Shown here: in pieces, positions 1 to 11,017 of the stretch
How the letters are laid out: every line of letters begins with the position of its first letter
Numbering within the stretch: position 1 is the stretch's first letter
Source of the DNA: Cyprinodon diabolis
Taxonomy: Eukaryota > Chordata > Actinopteri > Cyprinodontiformes > Cyprinodontidae
NCBI GenBank assembly: GCA_030533445.1
Contig: CM060075.1
Coordinates: forward strand, 38,790,719 to 38,854,718
DNA length: 64,000 nucleotides
Direction of reading: 5' to 3'
Made by a program: the position numbers and the translations under genes
Notes under the pieces: generated by a model
Seen by the model: only the letters and a program-made list of their open reading frames with translations
Database searches by the model: none
Told to the model about the DNA's origin: nothing

Positions 1-1150
1 ACGCAACATTTTCAATGTAGATACTAAAATTATGCTTAACTTTTTCAGGTTTAACTGCTTTAACAGAATAATCATTAATTAGTCACCATGTGAGAAAAAT
101 TTACAGTGTTTTTGCAACAAAAGCAACAAAAATGCAGCGATGAGAAAATAAAATGCAAAAAGAAGGAAGGGTAACAAAAAAGACTTAAAGATTTAAGAAA
201 TGAAAAAAGAAATCCGAGTTTATGATTAAAAGCAAAAGTATCTGGAGACTGAAGAATATGTTTTAAACTGTTCTAGGGTTAATTTATTTAGGTTTTTGAC
301 CAATGAGGTCTAAAAGTATTTTCTTCCCTATAGATTTCTTCTGCTTTGTGTTTTTTTTTTTTACACATAAATGTCTCAGATCATCAAAGAAATCTCAATT
401 CAAGAGTAGGAGAATGTGACTAATTAAAGAAACAAAAAAAAACCTTCAGAGCTTTAGATGTAGATCTTGGTTCTTCTCTGACCTCCTGGCTGAGTCGTCG
501 GTGTGTTTAGTAGTTTTGGAACGGTCTGCATTGTTCCATCTTTTCTGCTTTTGTTGATAAAGGATAAAACTTCGGTTCACTAAAGTTCCCAAGTCTTAGA
601 AACCACTTAGACTGATAGATGTCAGTTAAAATAATTTATTAATCCATTCTTTGAGGCAGTAATCAGGCCTGGGTTTGCTTTAACCCAAAACATGTGGACA
701 GTGACTGAAACATTTAGCAAAGGAGGCCTAACAAATCAAGTAGAATCATTAAACATATAGTAGCAGATGGTTATCATTGTCTGAGATTAAAAAATATATA
801 TATGATCTGGAATACTTATGTGTGACAAAAAAGCAGAAATAGAAAAACTTTTAAAGAAGACTTCTTTCTTTTTTCTTAGAGGCACAAAGTTATACCTGAA
901 CACTTTATTCCTGAAGCTGTAAGGTGTGGGAGCTCCCCCTGCTGGTAGAAACACAGATTTCACCTGCTGGGGTCACTGCTGCCTTTCTTCAGCAGCTTCA
1001 CTGATTGCGATGCTGTGGTGTTGCTCTGTTTGGTGGTGGGATTTTTCACTTGTCGCTCTTTGCACCTCTGCTTCACTTCTTTCTCCTTTTTATCAAAATA
1101 TGGGAATAAAATGCAATCCTGTCTTGGTTTTAAGTCCTCTTAACTTTTAT
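1..1150. other. AT-rich intergenic DNA, nothing recognised
   Basis: No splice-bounded exon, repeat family or RNA gene is recognisable here. The sequence is AT-rich with homopolymer runs. The short open frame at 926-1324 has no conserved motif and unremarkable composition, so I treat it as chance. Confidence 0.5.
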
Positions 1151-1809
1151 GGTGTGTTCAGACCGGATGCGGTGTCCGCGGCGAGTGCGGTGGATTCACT
1201 TAGAATTCCTGTAGCTTACAAACCGTGTGGGGAATTGGCGAGGCGATCATCCTCACTTACCTCCAGCACAGAGCCCGGTCCGTCGCTGCAAACTGCCCAG
1301 CATCAGTGCTTTCTACTGGGATAGATACGAGGAAGTCCTGGAGACCTGGACAGGAAATGACATGGGGTTGCCAGGGGCAACGGCAGGTCCAAAGCAAAGG
1401 GTCTGGGAGGCTGGTTATTGACTAAATATTGAACAATCATTCCAGCCACTAAATAAGGTAAACATGCCCACTTTTATATTCATTACCAGCACAAGAGTGA
1501 CATGTGATGTTATGCAATAAGTTTATGTCAGTTAATGAGCGCAGTGATAATTAAAAATATTATATATTTTTTATATATTAGGGATGGAACGGTTTAGGAA
1601 AACCGTCCAAACCGTTCGGTTTGCGTGTGTTTCGTTCGGTTCATGCGCTGCTCCTTTTTCTCATAGGCGAAGCGTTAACACTCCAGAGCAGAAGGTGGCG
1701 GTACTGCGACCAAAGCCAACCACCAGTAGTAAACAAGAAGAAGAAGAAGCGAAGCAGCATAGCCGGGTGTAGCAGAAATAAATCAGTTGTTGTGGAGAAT
1801 TGTGTGGGT

Positions 1810-2007
1810 ATGGCGAGTGGGAAAGAACAGGCGTTGGAAGACGCGCCAGCAGCACTTTATAGGTCTGCTGTATGGGAGCGCTTTGCATTTAGAGTGATCT
1901 ACGATGACGGCGGGAAGAAAGCTGTGGATAAAAGTGCAACAGTGTGCAAGCATTGTGCAACACGTTTTGTTTATGCTAACAGCAACATGACCAACATGTC
2001 ACGCTAA
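1810..2007 (+). pseudogene. BED zinc-finger start of a hAT transposase, truncated
   Basis: The frame from the ATG at 1810 codes for about 65 residues that read like the start of a ZBED-type hAT transposase: an aromatic VWERFAF motif followed by a CKHC zinc-ligand pair and a TNMSR stretch, as in BED fingers. The BED fold would continue with a His pair, but a stop at 2005-2007 falls exactly where SINE sequence begins. The coding region was therefore probably cut by that insertion. No catalytic or dimerisation domain follows, so this is a relic. Confidence 0.55.
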
Positions 2008-2009
2008 CC

Positions 2010-2192
2010 TCAGTTTTTAGGGGAATAGTGGCTCCTTTTGTTTTTTGACAGTAGGCTGACATGAAAGGGGGAATGAGACATCGGGGAAAAGGACCACAGG
2101 CCAGATTCGAACCCGGGTCGGCCGCGTTGAGGACTAAGGCCTCCGTACATTGGTCGTGTGCGCTAAACCCTGCGCCACCTGCACGCCCAATT
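2010..2192 (-). mobile_element. tRNA-derived SINE, minus strand
   Basis: Read on the minus strand from about 2190, the sequence starts with a tRNA-like head. It has an A-box-like segment (gtggcgcagggtttagcg), a B-box (gggttcgaatc near 2105-2115) and a tail resembling the common teleost SINE body (ctttcatgtcagcctactgtc at about 2044-2064, reversed). It is not a functional tRNA: the arms do not pair as a cloverleaf and a SINE body follows. It interrupts the BED-finger frame. Confidence 0.65.
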
Positions 2193-2625
2193 GAAAATAA
2201 TTATCGCGGTTGAATCTTAAAAAGCAAATCAACACCAACGATAGTTTTACCTGCAGAAATAAAGTAGCACTGAAAAAGTAGGATGGATAATTTAGATTAA
2301 ATTCGGAGCTTAATGGAGGATAGTTGGCCTCTGGATGATCTAAAAATGATCTTCAATATTTCTGAAACAACAGCAGAACATATAAGCATTTTTTGATATA
2401 TATATATATTTTTTTTTATTTTCCAAATGACCATTTTAAATGCACAGACCTGCAATTAGGAAGCAATAACCGTTCAGTCTGTTTGCTGGGTTTTTTTCCT
2501 GTGGGTTTTCAGCTTCACGCAGCTGAAGCTCCTCTTATTTGATGATGCGATCCAGGGTGCAAACACTGTGCATCTGAAATGCAGAGCAGTGATGCACCCT
2601 CTACCGCGCTCGGTCTGAACGCACC

Positions 2626-3299
2626 GTTACTGTGCCACCAGAGTAAAGCCGATGGAACAATGTTTGTGTTTGACACTTTTTCTCTCTTTTAGGGGATCAA
2701 ACTATCCAACCTGCAGCCCGTCTGATGGGGCTTTGAACGGCGGAGGGATCCAGTTTTTCAAAAAAGTGCCTTTTTACGACCAACAGCAGGGACCTCATCG
2801 TGATAGAGCAGGATTCCGTGCTAGCCTTGATAGCCTGTTACTCTTTTCTACAATAACAAAAAAACAACTCACAGTTACATAATTTGTATTATTATATATT
2901 TAAATGAAAGGGGTTTTATTTTTTTATACCATGAACAGTTAAAAAAACAATCCCGGGGGAAAAGGAAGTGTTTTGAGGAACCAAGTGGGTGGGGTCTCTG
3001 GGACCAGTCTTTTTTATTTTAATTTTGTTACTTTGGTTCTTCCAGCTGTTTCTGCCAAAAATTGTAAATGTTTTTGTTTAACATAATGTTGGATTGTAAG
3101 ATCTAATATAGAAATAACAACGACACTTGGAATCCTGACCCTTTTTTTAATAGACTAGAAGCAATGTTGGGTTTTTAAAAGAAACGGGGATGGTTTTGAG
3201 TTAATCACTGACATTTCTAGATGATAAATCTACAACTCAACTATATCCGATTCACTTCAAAAATATTTATTAATCTCCAAGTTAAAGTGACCAACTGAA
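2626..3299. other. Non-coding stretch, nothing recognised
   Basis: AT-rich DNA with short homopolymers and no exon or repeat I can name. The frame at 2652-2882 shows no conserved motif. Confidence 0.4.
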
Positions 3300-3791
3300 A
3301 ACACTTTATTGTTCAACAGTCTTCTGAGCAGGATGCTCCTGATGGTCCATAATGTTCTTCGTTTTATGAAGTGTTCTTTGTGAAATAATACCCAGAGGTT
3401 CTACAGGAGTTCCTAGAAAAGAGCCGGCCTTCTTTATTAGCTTGTTCAGCTTCTTTAAGTCCTTAGCTCCGATGCTGTTGACCTAGCAAATGATGGCAGA
3501 GAAGATCACACTCTCCACAACAGACTGATAGAAGATATGAAGCATTTTACTGCAAATGCGGAAGGACCTAGGCTTCCTTAGGAAGTTCAATCTGCTCCGT
3601 CCCTTCTTGTTGACGGCTTCACAGTTCTCCTGTCGTTTGCTGTCCAAGTGAACACAAAGGTATTTACTCTCCTCTACCACCTCCACTTCTTCTCCCATGA
3701 TGCTAATAGGATTCAACTTGTTCCAGTTTCTTCTAAAATCCACCTTCATCTCCCTTATTTTGCTGACAAAATAAGGGAGATGAAGGTGTTT
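3300..3791 (-). mobile_element. L2-like LINE, reverse transcriptase C-terminal fragment
   Basis: The minus-strand frame 3483-3821 reads like the C-terminal part of a fish L2/CR1-type LINE ORF2. It contains KVDFRRNWNK, SIMGEEVEVVEESKYL, SRLNFLRK and KMLHIFYQSVVESV, motifs typical of the region after the reverse transcriptase core. The following 180 bases towards 3300 look like the conserved 3' end. The copy is 5' truncated and interrupted by the element at 3792-4339, after which LINE-like sequence resumes. Confidence 0.65.
3741..3788. repeat. Perfect 21-bp inverted repeat (hairpin)
   Basis: Bases 3741-3761 (caccttcatctcccttattt plus t) are repeated as an exact reverse complement at 3768-3788, with a 6-base loop gctgac. 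The palindrome lies within the LINE fragment next to the insertion point of the helicase-bearing transposon. It may reflect a foldback copying event. Confidence 0.85.
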
Positions 3792-4339
3792 CCTAGCCTC
3801 GTGAGACCATCCTGATCTCACGAGCTTTTAAGGTTTCACTCCCAGATCAGTCTGGAGACTCTCCGTTAAAGAATATTAGGAGCCGTTCACCAAACGAAAC
3901 TCCATTCAGCGTTGGCTTTGAGGCGGGTTGAGGTGTGACGCAACGAGAAGCGCGACCGTTCAGTCTAAAGAACATGGAGGCTTCAGCCAATGAAACTAGC
4001 GTTAGCGTGGCTATCGAGCAAGTTTTATCGGAATTACAGAGTATTTCTTCACTGAAAGAAGAGCAAAACACTGCTCTGGAGGCTTTTCTCAGAGGAAAAT
4101 ATGTTTTTGCTCTTCTCCCGACTGGTTTCGGCAAGAGTTTGATCTATCAATTGGCTCCTCTTCGTCGTCGCTCTGTTAGTACGTCATATGCTTCGTTGAT
4201 CTGATTGGTTTATTTGGCCCGTCTATCACCAACATAGGCCAATCAGCTAACCAGTATTTTTGCCCCTTCCCAAAATTACTTCAACGGAGGGTTTCCAGAT
4301 GGATATGCGGAGCAAATCCATCTGGCAGAGTCAGGTTAG
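3792..4339 (+). mobile_element. Short DNA transposon with captured helicase fragment
   Basis: The element starts cctagcct and ends gttagg, is imperfectly inverted over about 60 bases, and is flanked on both sides by the direct repeat tgttt (3787-3791 and 4340-4344). LINE-like sequence continues on the far side. It is about 550 bp and carries a helicase-like reading frame but no transposase, so it is probably a non-autonomous copy of a larger family. Confidence 0.6.
3974..4204 (+). pseudogene. RecQ-like helicase N-terminal fragment inside a transposon
   Basis: The frame contains LKEEQNTALEAFLRGKYVFA followed by LPTGFGKSLIYQ. This matches the Q-like segment and the Walker A motif (GFGKS) of superfamily 2 RecQ helicases. 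The protein stops about 15 residues after Walker A; the DEAH box and later motifs are missing, so it cannot be an active helicase. Some fish transposon families carry helicase genes. I infer this is an internally deleted copy of one. Confidence 0.6.
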
Positions 4340-4450
4340 GTGTTTCAACACTATTCCACAAAGCGTTTCACCAGCTCTCTGTACTCAGCTTATTGTCCAT
4401 CTTTGATGCACCCAATGACTGTAGAGTGGGGATGTTTATCTCAACCACTG
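4340..4450 (-). mobile_element. L2-like LINE, continuation after the insertion
   Basis: Following the tgttt repeat, the sequence (ccacaaagcgtttcaccagc, then ctctgtactcagcttattgtccatc) continues the antisense LINE seen at 3300-3791. It fades out near 4450. Confidence 0.45.
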
Positions 4451-5924
4451 AGGTTGATTCAATACGCATCTTGATATACTTCTAAAATATAACTGATTCA
4501 ATAAGCCCTGTCAATACGATGCCATAAACATCACTCCTGTTCAGAATTCAGTGCGATTCAAAACTGATTTCATGACGATATGACATAAGAGTTAATGTAC
4601 ATAATCATTTTATATAGTTAGCTGGGGTTTGAGAATTCATTAGCTCAACCCATGAGGTTTCAATAGGGCAGCAGAACACAGTATTAATTGTATTTATTTG
4701 AATTTTTTTCTAAATCTTCTGTCTCAATAATGCCTATAGAAATGCAGCTGCAGCTGGAGATGTACCACTTCAAAATCAGAGAAAATGAAAGCAAGATAAT
4801 CTATTTCCAGGTTGTTTTATGATCTACAGAAGAGAAGCACTTGCACACAAAAAAACCTGCAGAATAGTGCATATTAATAAAGAAATCTTAGCAGTCACTG
4901 TGGAAACTAATAAATGAAAAGCCTGAAAAAATAGAGTTAATACACAGGCTGTTTAAAGCTACATATGAAATGAAACTATGATATTTAATGTGAGTAAAGT
5001 AAATACTAGAGGTATAAAATCACATCAGTTTATCCACTATTAGAATCATCTGCAACACTGAACTGAAATAACTTGAATACGGAAAAGAAAAAGCAAAATA
5101 GACAAATGGCGCTCTGCATGAATAAAAATGAAAAAGTAAAAGGTTTTGGATTTCTGAATCATTTTCTGTCGCTGAGAACCTATCGGATAGGATAGGTCCT
5201 GTCCTATTAGAGCTAACAAACAGCGACATAGAGCATCAGCTACGGCTGCAAATGGATTCAGATTTCATGCCAATCACAAACCAAAGAGAGCTGCTGTTCT
5301 CAGATTGGGTTATTTCTTTATGCACGTCGAGTGAACTTTGATGCACTTAAGAATAAAGGACATTTTACTGAAAAAAAGTCATGCATTAAATAGACATTAG
5401 CAGCTATTATTATTCAGCTCTTTTAATTGTGCTCATGCTTTGGGAGTCTTTGGGATTGAAGATGCAGCTAATTTTGCCTCCTTTTATTGACCATATAATC
5501 TAACTGGCTAACATATTTGTAATATTCGCCATAGAGGTGAGATATTGTACATTACCTTAAAGTAGCACCCCAATTCAGTTGTGTGCATCCCTTTTTAGAT
5601 TTCATTCAGTGTCAGGCAGCTCAGTCTGATGTCTTTCTCTTATTTGGTGCATACTGATAAAATGTTTTGTTTGTTTTTATTTTTGCCGCATTACATATCT
5701 TGTTCACGCTGATATTGCTCTTAGTTCCCTCCATCTTTATTATATACAATGTTCCCTTGGAAAAAAATACAAGAATATCCGATTTAACTATATTTGCCGG
5801 TTCAAAGGGCTTAGAGAAGATGTGCATAAATTCACCCTGAAAATTTAACCTGATATGAATTGAATCTACCAGTACACTTCCATCTAATGTATGCATGTCT
5901 GACCTCCGATGTGAATCGGAATCT
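4451..5924. other. AT-rich unique or decayed repeat DNA
   Basis: No exon, RNA gene or known repeat is recognisable. It lies between two antisense LINE fragments, so it may be a later insertion or an old decayed part of the element. Confidence 0.35.
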
Positions 5925-6430
5925 CCTTGACCCTACTGCAGAGCTATCCAAAGTATTTCTGCTGATATCAGGAGTCTGTTTTATAGTGGAAGTCATAGCT
6001 GGACAGGGTAAAAAGAAATGGTGAGAGGACCGTCCCCTGTGGTACTCCGGTTAGTCAGCTGACCTTTCAGTCTAACAAACTAGGCTCTGTTTGTCAGGTT
6101 GTCTTTGATCCAGGCGATTCTTTAGGCCTCCACCTGAGTATACCAAAGTTTCTTGCAGAGCAAGTCAGGCAGAACTGTGTTATATGCAATGGAGAAATTT
6201 AAAGAACATGTTCCTTGCAGTGCTGTCTGCATTGTCTAAAGGGCAGTGGGTTTATTGAAGCAGGTGTATGATGGCATCATAAACTGCAGCGGGTCCTGAT
6301 AGCTGCGTTTGTTTTCTGAGGTGAACAAATAGAAGATGTCAGGGCAACAGGTATATAGTATCTGAGGACCGTTGGATGAGTTTTCTCTGGTACTGGAACA
6401 AGGCACACATAACTGTAACTGTCTGTAGGG
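5925..6430 (-). mobile_element. L2-like LINE, reverse transcriptase core fragment
   Basis: On the minus strand, bases 6030-6055 code for a GVPQGTVLS motif, the conserved block before the YxDD box in non-LTR reverse transcriptases. Surrounding sequence is decayed with stops and frame changes. Its orientation and order fit the C-terminal fragment at 3300-3791, so both may come from one copy. Confidence 0.5.
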
Positions 6431-8861
6431 TCAGGCGAAGGGTGAAGAGGAGCTGCCCCTCACCACACGGTTCGCTTAAGGATAAAATGTAAATCCACCA
6501 ACCTCAACAACGTGCTCAGTCTGAATGCATCTTTAGGGCCAACAAGTCAATAATTCATAAATGGAAATTATTTTGAACACCCTGTTTCATAGTTTAACTA
6601 CACAGAAGACACAGCATGTATGCCGTCACCATAGAGGGTTTGTTTTCAACTACTGGTAAATCAGATCATGCAGGAAAAATACCAACAGCACTAATTGATT
6701 TAGACTTAGTTAATGATTTTGGACAGTTGGTATTTTTTGGACTAAACTTTCTGTGTTTTTACTTGTTTCATCACATCATCACATTAAGTTCTAAAGCAAT
6801 GCAGGCTTTGAGGCAGCAGCACCTGCTGTTTGGTTATCTTCCCTTTTTTTAAATAAAAATGTCCTAATAAGTTTTTCATTTGTACTCTGGGATAAATACA
6901 TTTGGGAATAAGTCCTTTCATTTACTGGTCAGACAACAAGGTGGCAACAAATCAGATTTGGGAGCTCATTACTTTCACTGGCATGTCATTTATTTAGGAC
7001 AGATGGTGCCTCTGTCACATTTGGGAGTAATAGTGATAGCACGTATGATATGGAATCGCTCAATTTAAATCATTACTCTCACTTGTAAAGTCTCAGAAAG
7101 CAAACTATACATTTATTAAAAAAGAAAAAAAAAAATTGCTGTCTTTGCATGTTTTAGCAGTTATTGATAATGATTGTGAAAAGGAAAAACAAAGAGCTAA
7201 TACATTCAGATATACATTTCTTTAAATAGAGTTCCTGCAAAATGCTGAATAGTCTAAATGTTATGCACACAAGAAGGTTTAAAAGTTGATTTGTCCTAGT
7301 TTGACCCTTTTACACATTGAAATTATCTTAATAATCTGTTATTTTGTATTTGTTTTGTTTTTTTAAGTATAGAAAAAGAATGGCAGACTCAAGGAAATTG
7401 TAGATCTTACTCATAATTTTGTCTGAAGTCCCTCATAAAACAATGTAGCATGTTCTACTGATTTATTTCAGTTAAAATTAAAACACTCTCACAATATTAA
7501 ATACAACTGAGATGTTTCTAAGTACCAGAATACTAAAAATACCATTTCTGTTCTAAAGTCAATCAATACCTATTCACACTCAGGAAGGCGTTTTATTTAA
7601 TATCACTCTCATTCAACATAGATTTTTAGTTCTGTTCAGAATTGAGACAAAAAACAAAACATCACTGTGAATGGGTTTTCAGTTTTGAAATAAAAAAAAT
7701 CCTGACATTCAAAAAAAAAAAAACAGAATGAAAGGTTATTTACACTATTCTCAAAAGTCTTCATGAAGATCTTGCTAAAATTAGATCTTAATATTTGTTG
7801 AGCCAAACAAAGTTGCTTATAAAGGAGTAATTTTGTACAGACTATCTATAGCCAGTGTCAGTTTATACAAGCTGCTGATTCAAAGCTAAAGACCAATTTG
7901 ACCAATCTATCTTGAATCTGAGACTCAACTTTCCTCCTAGAAGAATTTTGATTATTACGAAGGTACCAGGGCTGGTACATAAACTCCCTCATCAAATGAT
8001 ATAGAAAAAAAGTTGCACAGAAAATATGAGGTAAGCCAGTTCTTCTGTTAGTTGTTGGAGATCTATCCCAGAAGTAATGCCATGGAGAACCAATTTGTAA
8101 GCATAAGCTATCATAGGCAGAAAATGACAGATGTAGCATCTATAATGAAATGGCAGAAATAACATAAGAGCGCTTAAATGATAAGAATGCTTAAAAAATG
8201 TAGACATTTCTTATTAGTATAAAGAGTTTCTGCAAAACGTTTTGAAAACCTGAAACCAGTTCCAATGATTTACAAAGATTTACAAAAACAACTAAAAGTC
8301 TTATAGTACAAAAGACAATTGTAGGGTATTTTTGAAAATCTAAGCAAAATTCTTCATAGGTTCAAGGAACCTAAAAAAAAAAAAAAAAGGCAATCTTGCA
8401 CTGGGATCTTGTATTTTTATTTTAAAAACAGAAAAGACAACTTAAACAAATACAAAATGAAAATATGCCTGCTAAACTTTCATAAATCTAAATCTAAGAC
8501 TCTATAGAGCACAGTATGATAACAGCACGGTCAGAAAAAACGCACCAACCTTCCTCCTGCCGTGTCAATCTAAGAATGGCTGCTCTACTGCGAACTTTGC
8601 AGAATTCTACAGTGATTAAAGCCCCACTAAGTAACAGCCTTTGGGGATTCTAAATCCACATTTCAACCTTGTGCATATCTTGTTTTACTTTAAACTAAAT
8701 TATTAATATCACTCATGAATTTCAAATGAATATCAAAATAACATGAAACATGAATATCAAATATACATAGTATGGGGCAAATTCAAAACTGAGCATAAAA
8801 AAGGCATCTGGCCTACAACTAGCTTGTTTGGATGTTGTATACATTGTCTGGAGTATCCTTT
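6431..8861. other. AT-rich stretch downstream of the REELD1-like gene
   Basis: No exon or repeat is recognised. The part nearest 8861 is probably the 3' untranslated region of the minus-strand gene. I cannot place its polyadenylation site among many AATAAA-like strings. Confidence 0.4.
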
Positions 8862-11017
8862 TCAGTTTGTGGCCGATGGCAATATATCGTACTCTGCCAG
8901 TAGCACAAAACTATTCTCTCTGATTTTTCTAACTCTGACCAAATCCCCACATTCCTGGAGTTGAATCAGCCCATGCCCTCCTCTTCCATATTCTCGCTCC
9001 CGGTCGTTCAAGGTCACCTCCGTCCGTCTACCACAAGCTTTCCGATAGACATACCTTATCCCGACCACCAGGACCATGCCCAAACCAGCTGAGCACCCCA
9101 ACAGCATGCCTATCTCCCAGGCTCTGTGTCTGGGGATGATGTCTGGATACTTTCCATCCATATCTGGAGTTTCAGAGGGATCGGAAGGCCGCTTTGGTTG
9201 AATGTTGAGAATGTTTGGATTGATCTCTTGGCCAGGATTTGGTCTGAGGTTTGGATAAGGTTTGGGGTTTGGATGGACAAGTTTTCTTTGTGCTAGAGAG
9301 GTAAAGTGTGTTTTAGAGAATTGATGGCGGGACCCTGTTAGCAGCCTCTCATGTACAGTGGTTTTGCGAGGCACCAGTGATAGGAAGGGAGTATTTCTAA
9401 AAAGAGGTGTCGCTGAGGTTGGTTCTTGGTAAGGAGAGGCGATGGTTGATGTAAAATATGATGAACTAGATTTTAAGGGGGGTGAAATTGAAGGTGGAGT
9501 TACTGAGAAAGGCAAAGGAGATAATGTAGGAACAGAATTGTAAGAAAATGATGAGGAAGCTTGGGACCTAGTAGAGGAAGTGGAAAAGCTAGAAGTTGTG
9601 ATACACTGAGGGAAGGTTGTAGTAGGCAAGGACGTTGCCGTTGGATGGTTGGTGGCACTAAAGGAAGAAAAGGCGGATGGGGTTGGAAAGGTTGGCTGAG
9701 GACTGGTATAGTATTGTCGAGCTGTTAAATGCGGAGGCACTGAGATTGGGAAAGGTGAAGGGGGTACAGAATGAGCTGGGATTGTTTTGGCTTTGTTCAT
9801 GGAGTGGGGGGTAATGGAATGATTAGAAGATTTTGATGTGACTGATGGGTGCTTAAGTGATGTCACTGATCCCCCAGACTGCTGTAAGGTGAAGTTTTCA
9901 CCAAGGGGAACAACAGAAGTATTGTGTGAAGAATCAGAGGAGGTGGAATTGACAGGGTAGTCAATAGTTGTAAAAGAAGATTGGCTGTTTGATGGAACAA
10001 GACCATCAACCTGGGTCATCCTTTTGGCATTGCCTTGAGATTTCAGATTATTTTCTCCTCTGGATACTGCAAATAGCTGTTTAGTTAACAGTGATTGAGA
10101 ATAAACCCCTTGTGGTTGGAAAGAGGGTCTGTAAGACTCCGTTGATGTGTCAGTTTGGGTTTTTTCTTCTTGAAGAGGGATACTTTGAGGTGTTTCAGTT
10201 ACATGCACGGCTTGATGGATTTGAGTCGTGGTAGTTAGAGGTGAATTGGTTTGTTTCGGGGTACTTTTGGCTCCCATCAAGGTTTGACTTGTATCAATTT
10301 GAGTCTTAAGATCTACATTCGATTCAACTGTTTGAAACAAAGACTTGAATGAAGATGCTTGGTAGGATGGGGGAGTAACCTCTGTCTTGATTCTATTCAT
10401 TTGTGAAGTTGTATGATTGTTAGTCACTTTCTCTGCGCTACTTGACGTTTCAGGCTTTGCGGATTTATTTTTGCCCTGTTGTTTCAAAATTTGATATTCA
10501 GGTTTTGGGGTATATGTACTGTAAAAGTCTGCAGTGGGTTGACCTTGGGTTGTGTTTGGAGTCATTGTCGTGTTTCTTCCAGGATTTTGCTCCTGTGATT
10601 TTATGTTCAGATCCATGCTTTTGGTTGATACATCCTTATGTGGGGACACGGGGCCATGACGGTTTAAGGAGGAAAATTTGGTCAACGGGTAATTTGTTGA
10701 AGTAACCATATATCTAGTGTCAAGTAAGGGAAAAGGGCTCGTTGAATGAGAAAAAGGATCAGTTATTAGAGATAATCCAGGAGTCTTTTTGGTGATGCTT
10801 GGAGGAAATCCTAAAGTCAAAGTCTTCCTTCTAGTCACTATGTGGTTAATCCAAAGAGTGCTGTTTGTTGGAAAGTTGGAGTGTTCATTTTTGGTTTGAA
10901 GTTGTAGAAATTCCTGAATTTCAGTTGCGGCTTTTAATTTTGTATGGCGTCCCAGAAAAGGACCAGGAGTAGCTCCATCATTAGTATGGTTCTTCTGTAC
11001 CTTATTATCTCTGAGAG
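8862..11017 (-). CDS. reeld1: REELD1-like last exon: Ser/Thr-rich stalk, membrane helix, tail
   Basis: One exon codes for about 718 residues. The first 600 are rich in Ser, Thr, Pro and Asn with many N-x-S/T sites and no globular motif, as expected for a heavily O-glycosylated extracellular stalk. A membrane helix follows at about residues 848-870 of the whole protein ([19 protein letters not shown]), then a basic stop-transfer (RYVYRK) and a tail of about 60 residues with charged stretches. The tail end ([17 protein letters not shown]) may hold a Tyr-based sorting signal, but that is inference. The exon begins after CCCTAG with the phase needed by the preceding exon. Confidence 0.75.

Larger units (their letters stand above)
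1151..2625 (+). mobile_element. TIR-bounded DNA element containing a hAT/ZBED relic
   Basis: Near-matching inverted ends (ggtgtgttcagaccg at 1151-1165 and cggtctgaacgcacc at 2611-2625, 14 of 15 bases) bracket about 1.5 kb. Inside are a BED-type zinc-finger reading frame and a SINE. I see no convincing target duplication, so the pair could be two related MITE ends rather than one element. Confidence 0.4.

Noticed and set aside
926..1425. Overlapping small frames at 0.9-1.4 kb
   Set aside because: No conserved motif, no splice support, and they overlap a transposon end.
2095..2190. tRNA gene on the minus strand
   Set aside because: A and B boxes are present, but no cloverleaf forms and a SINE body follows.
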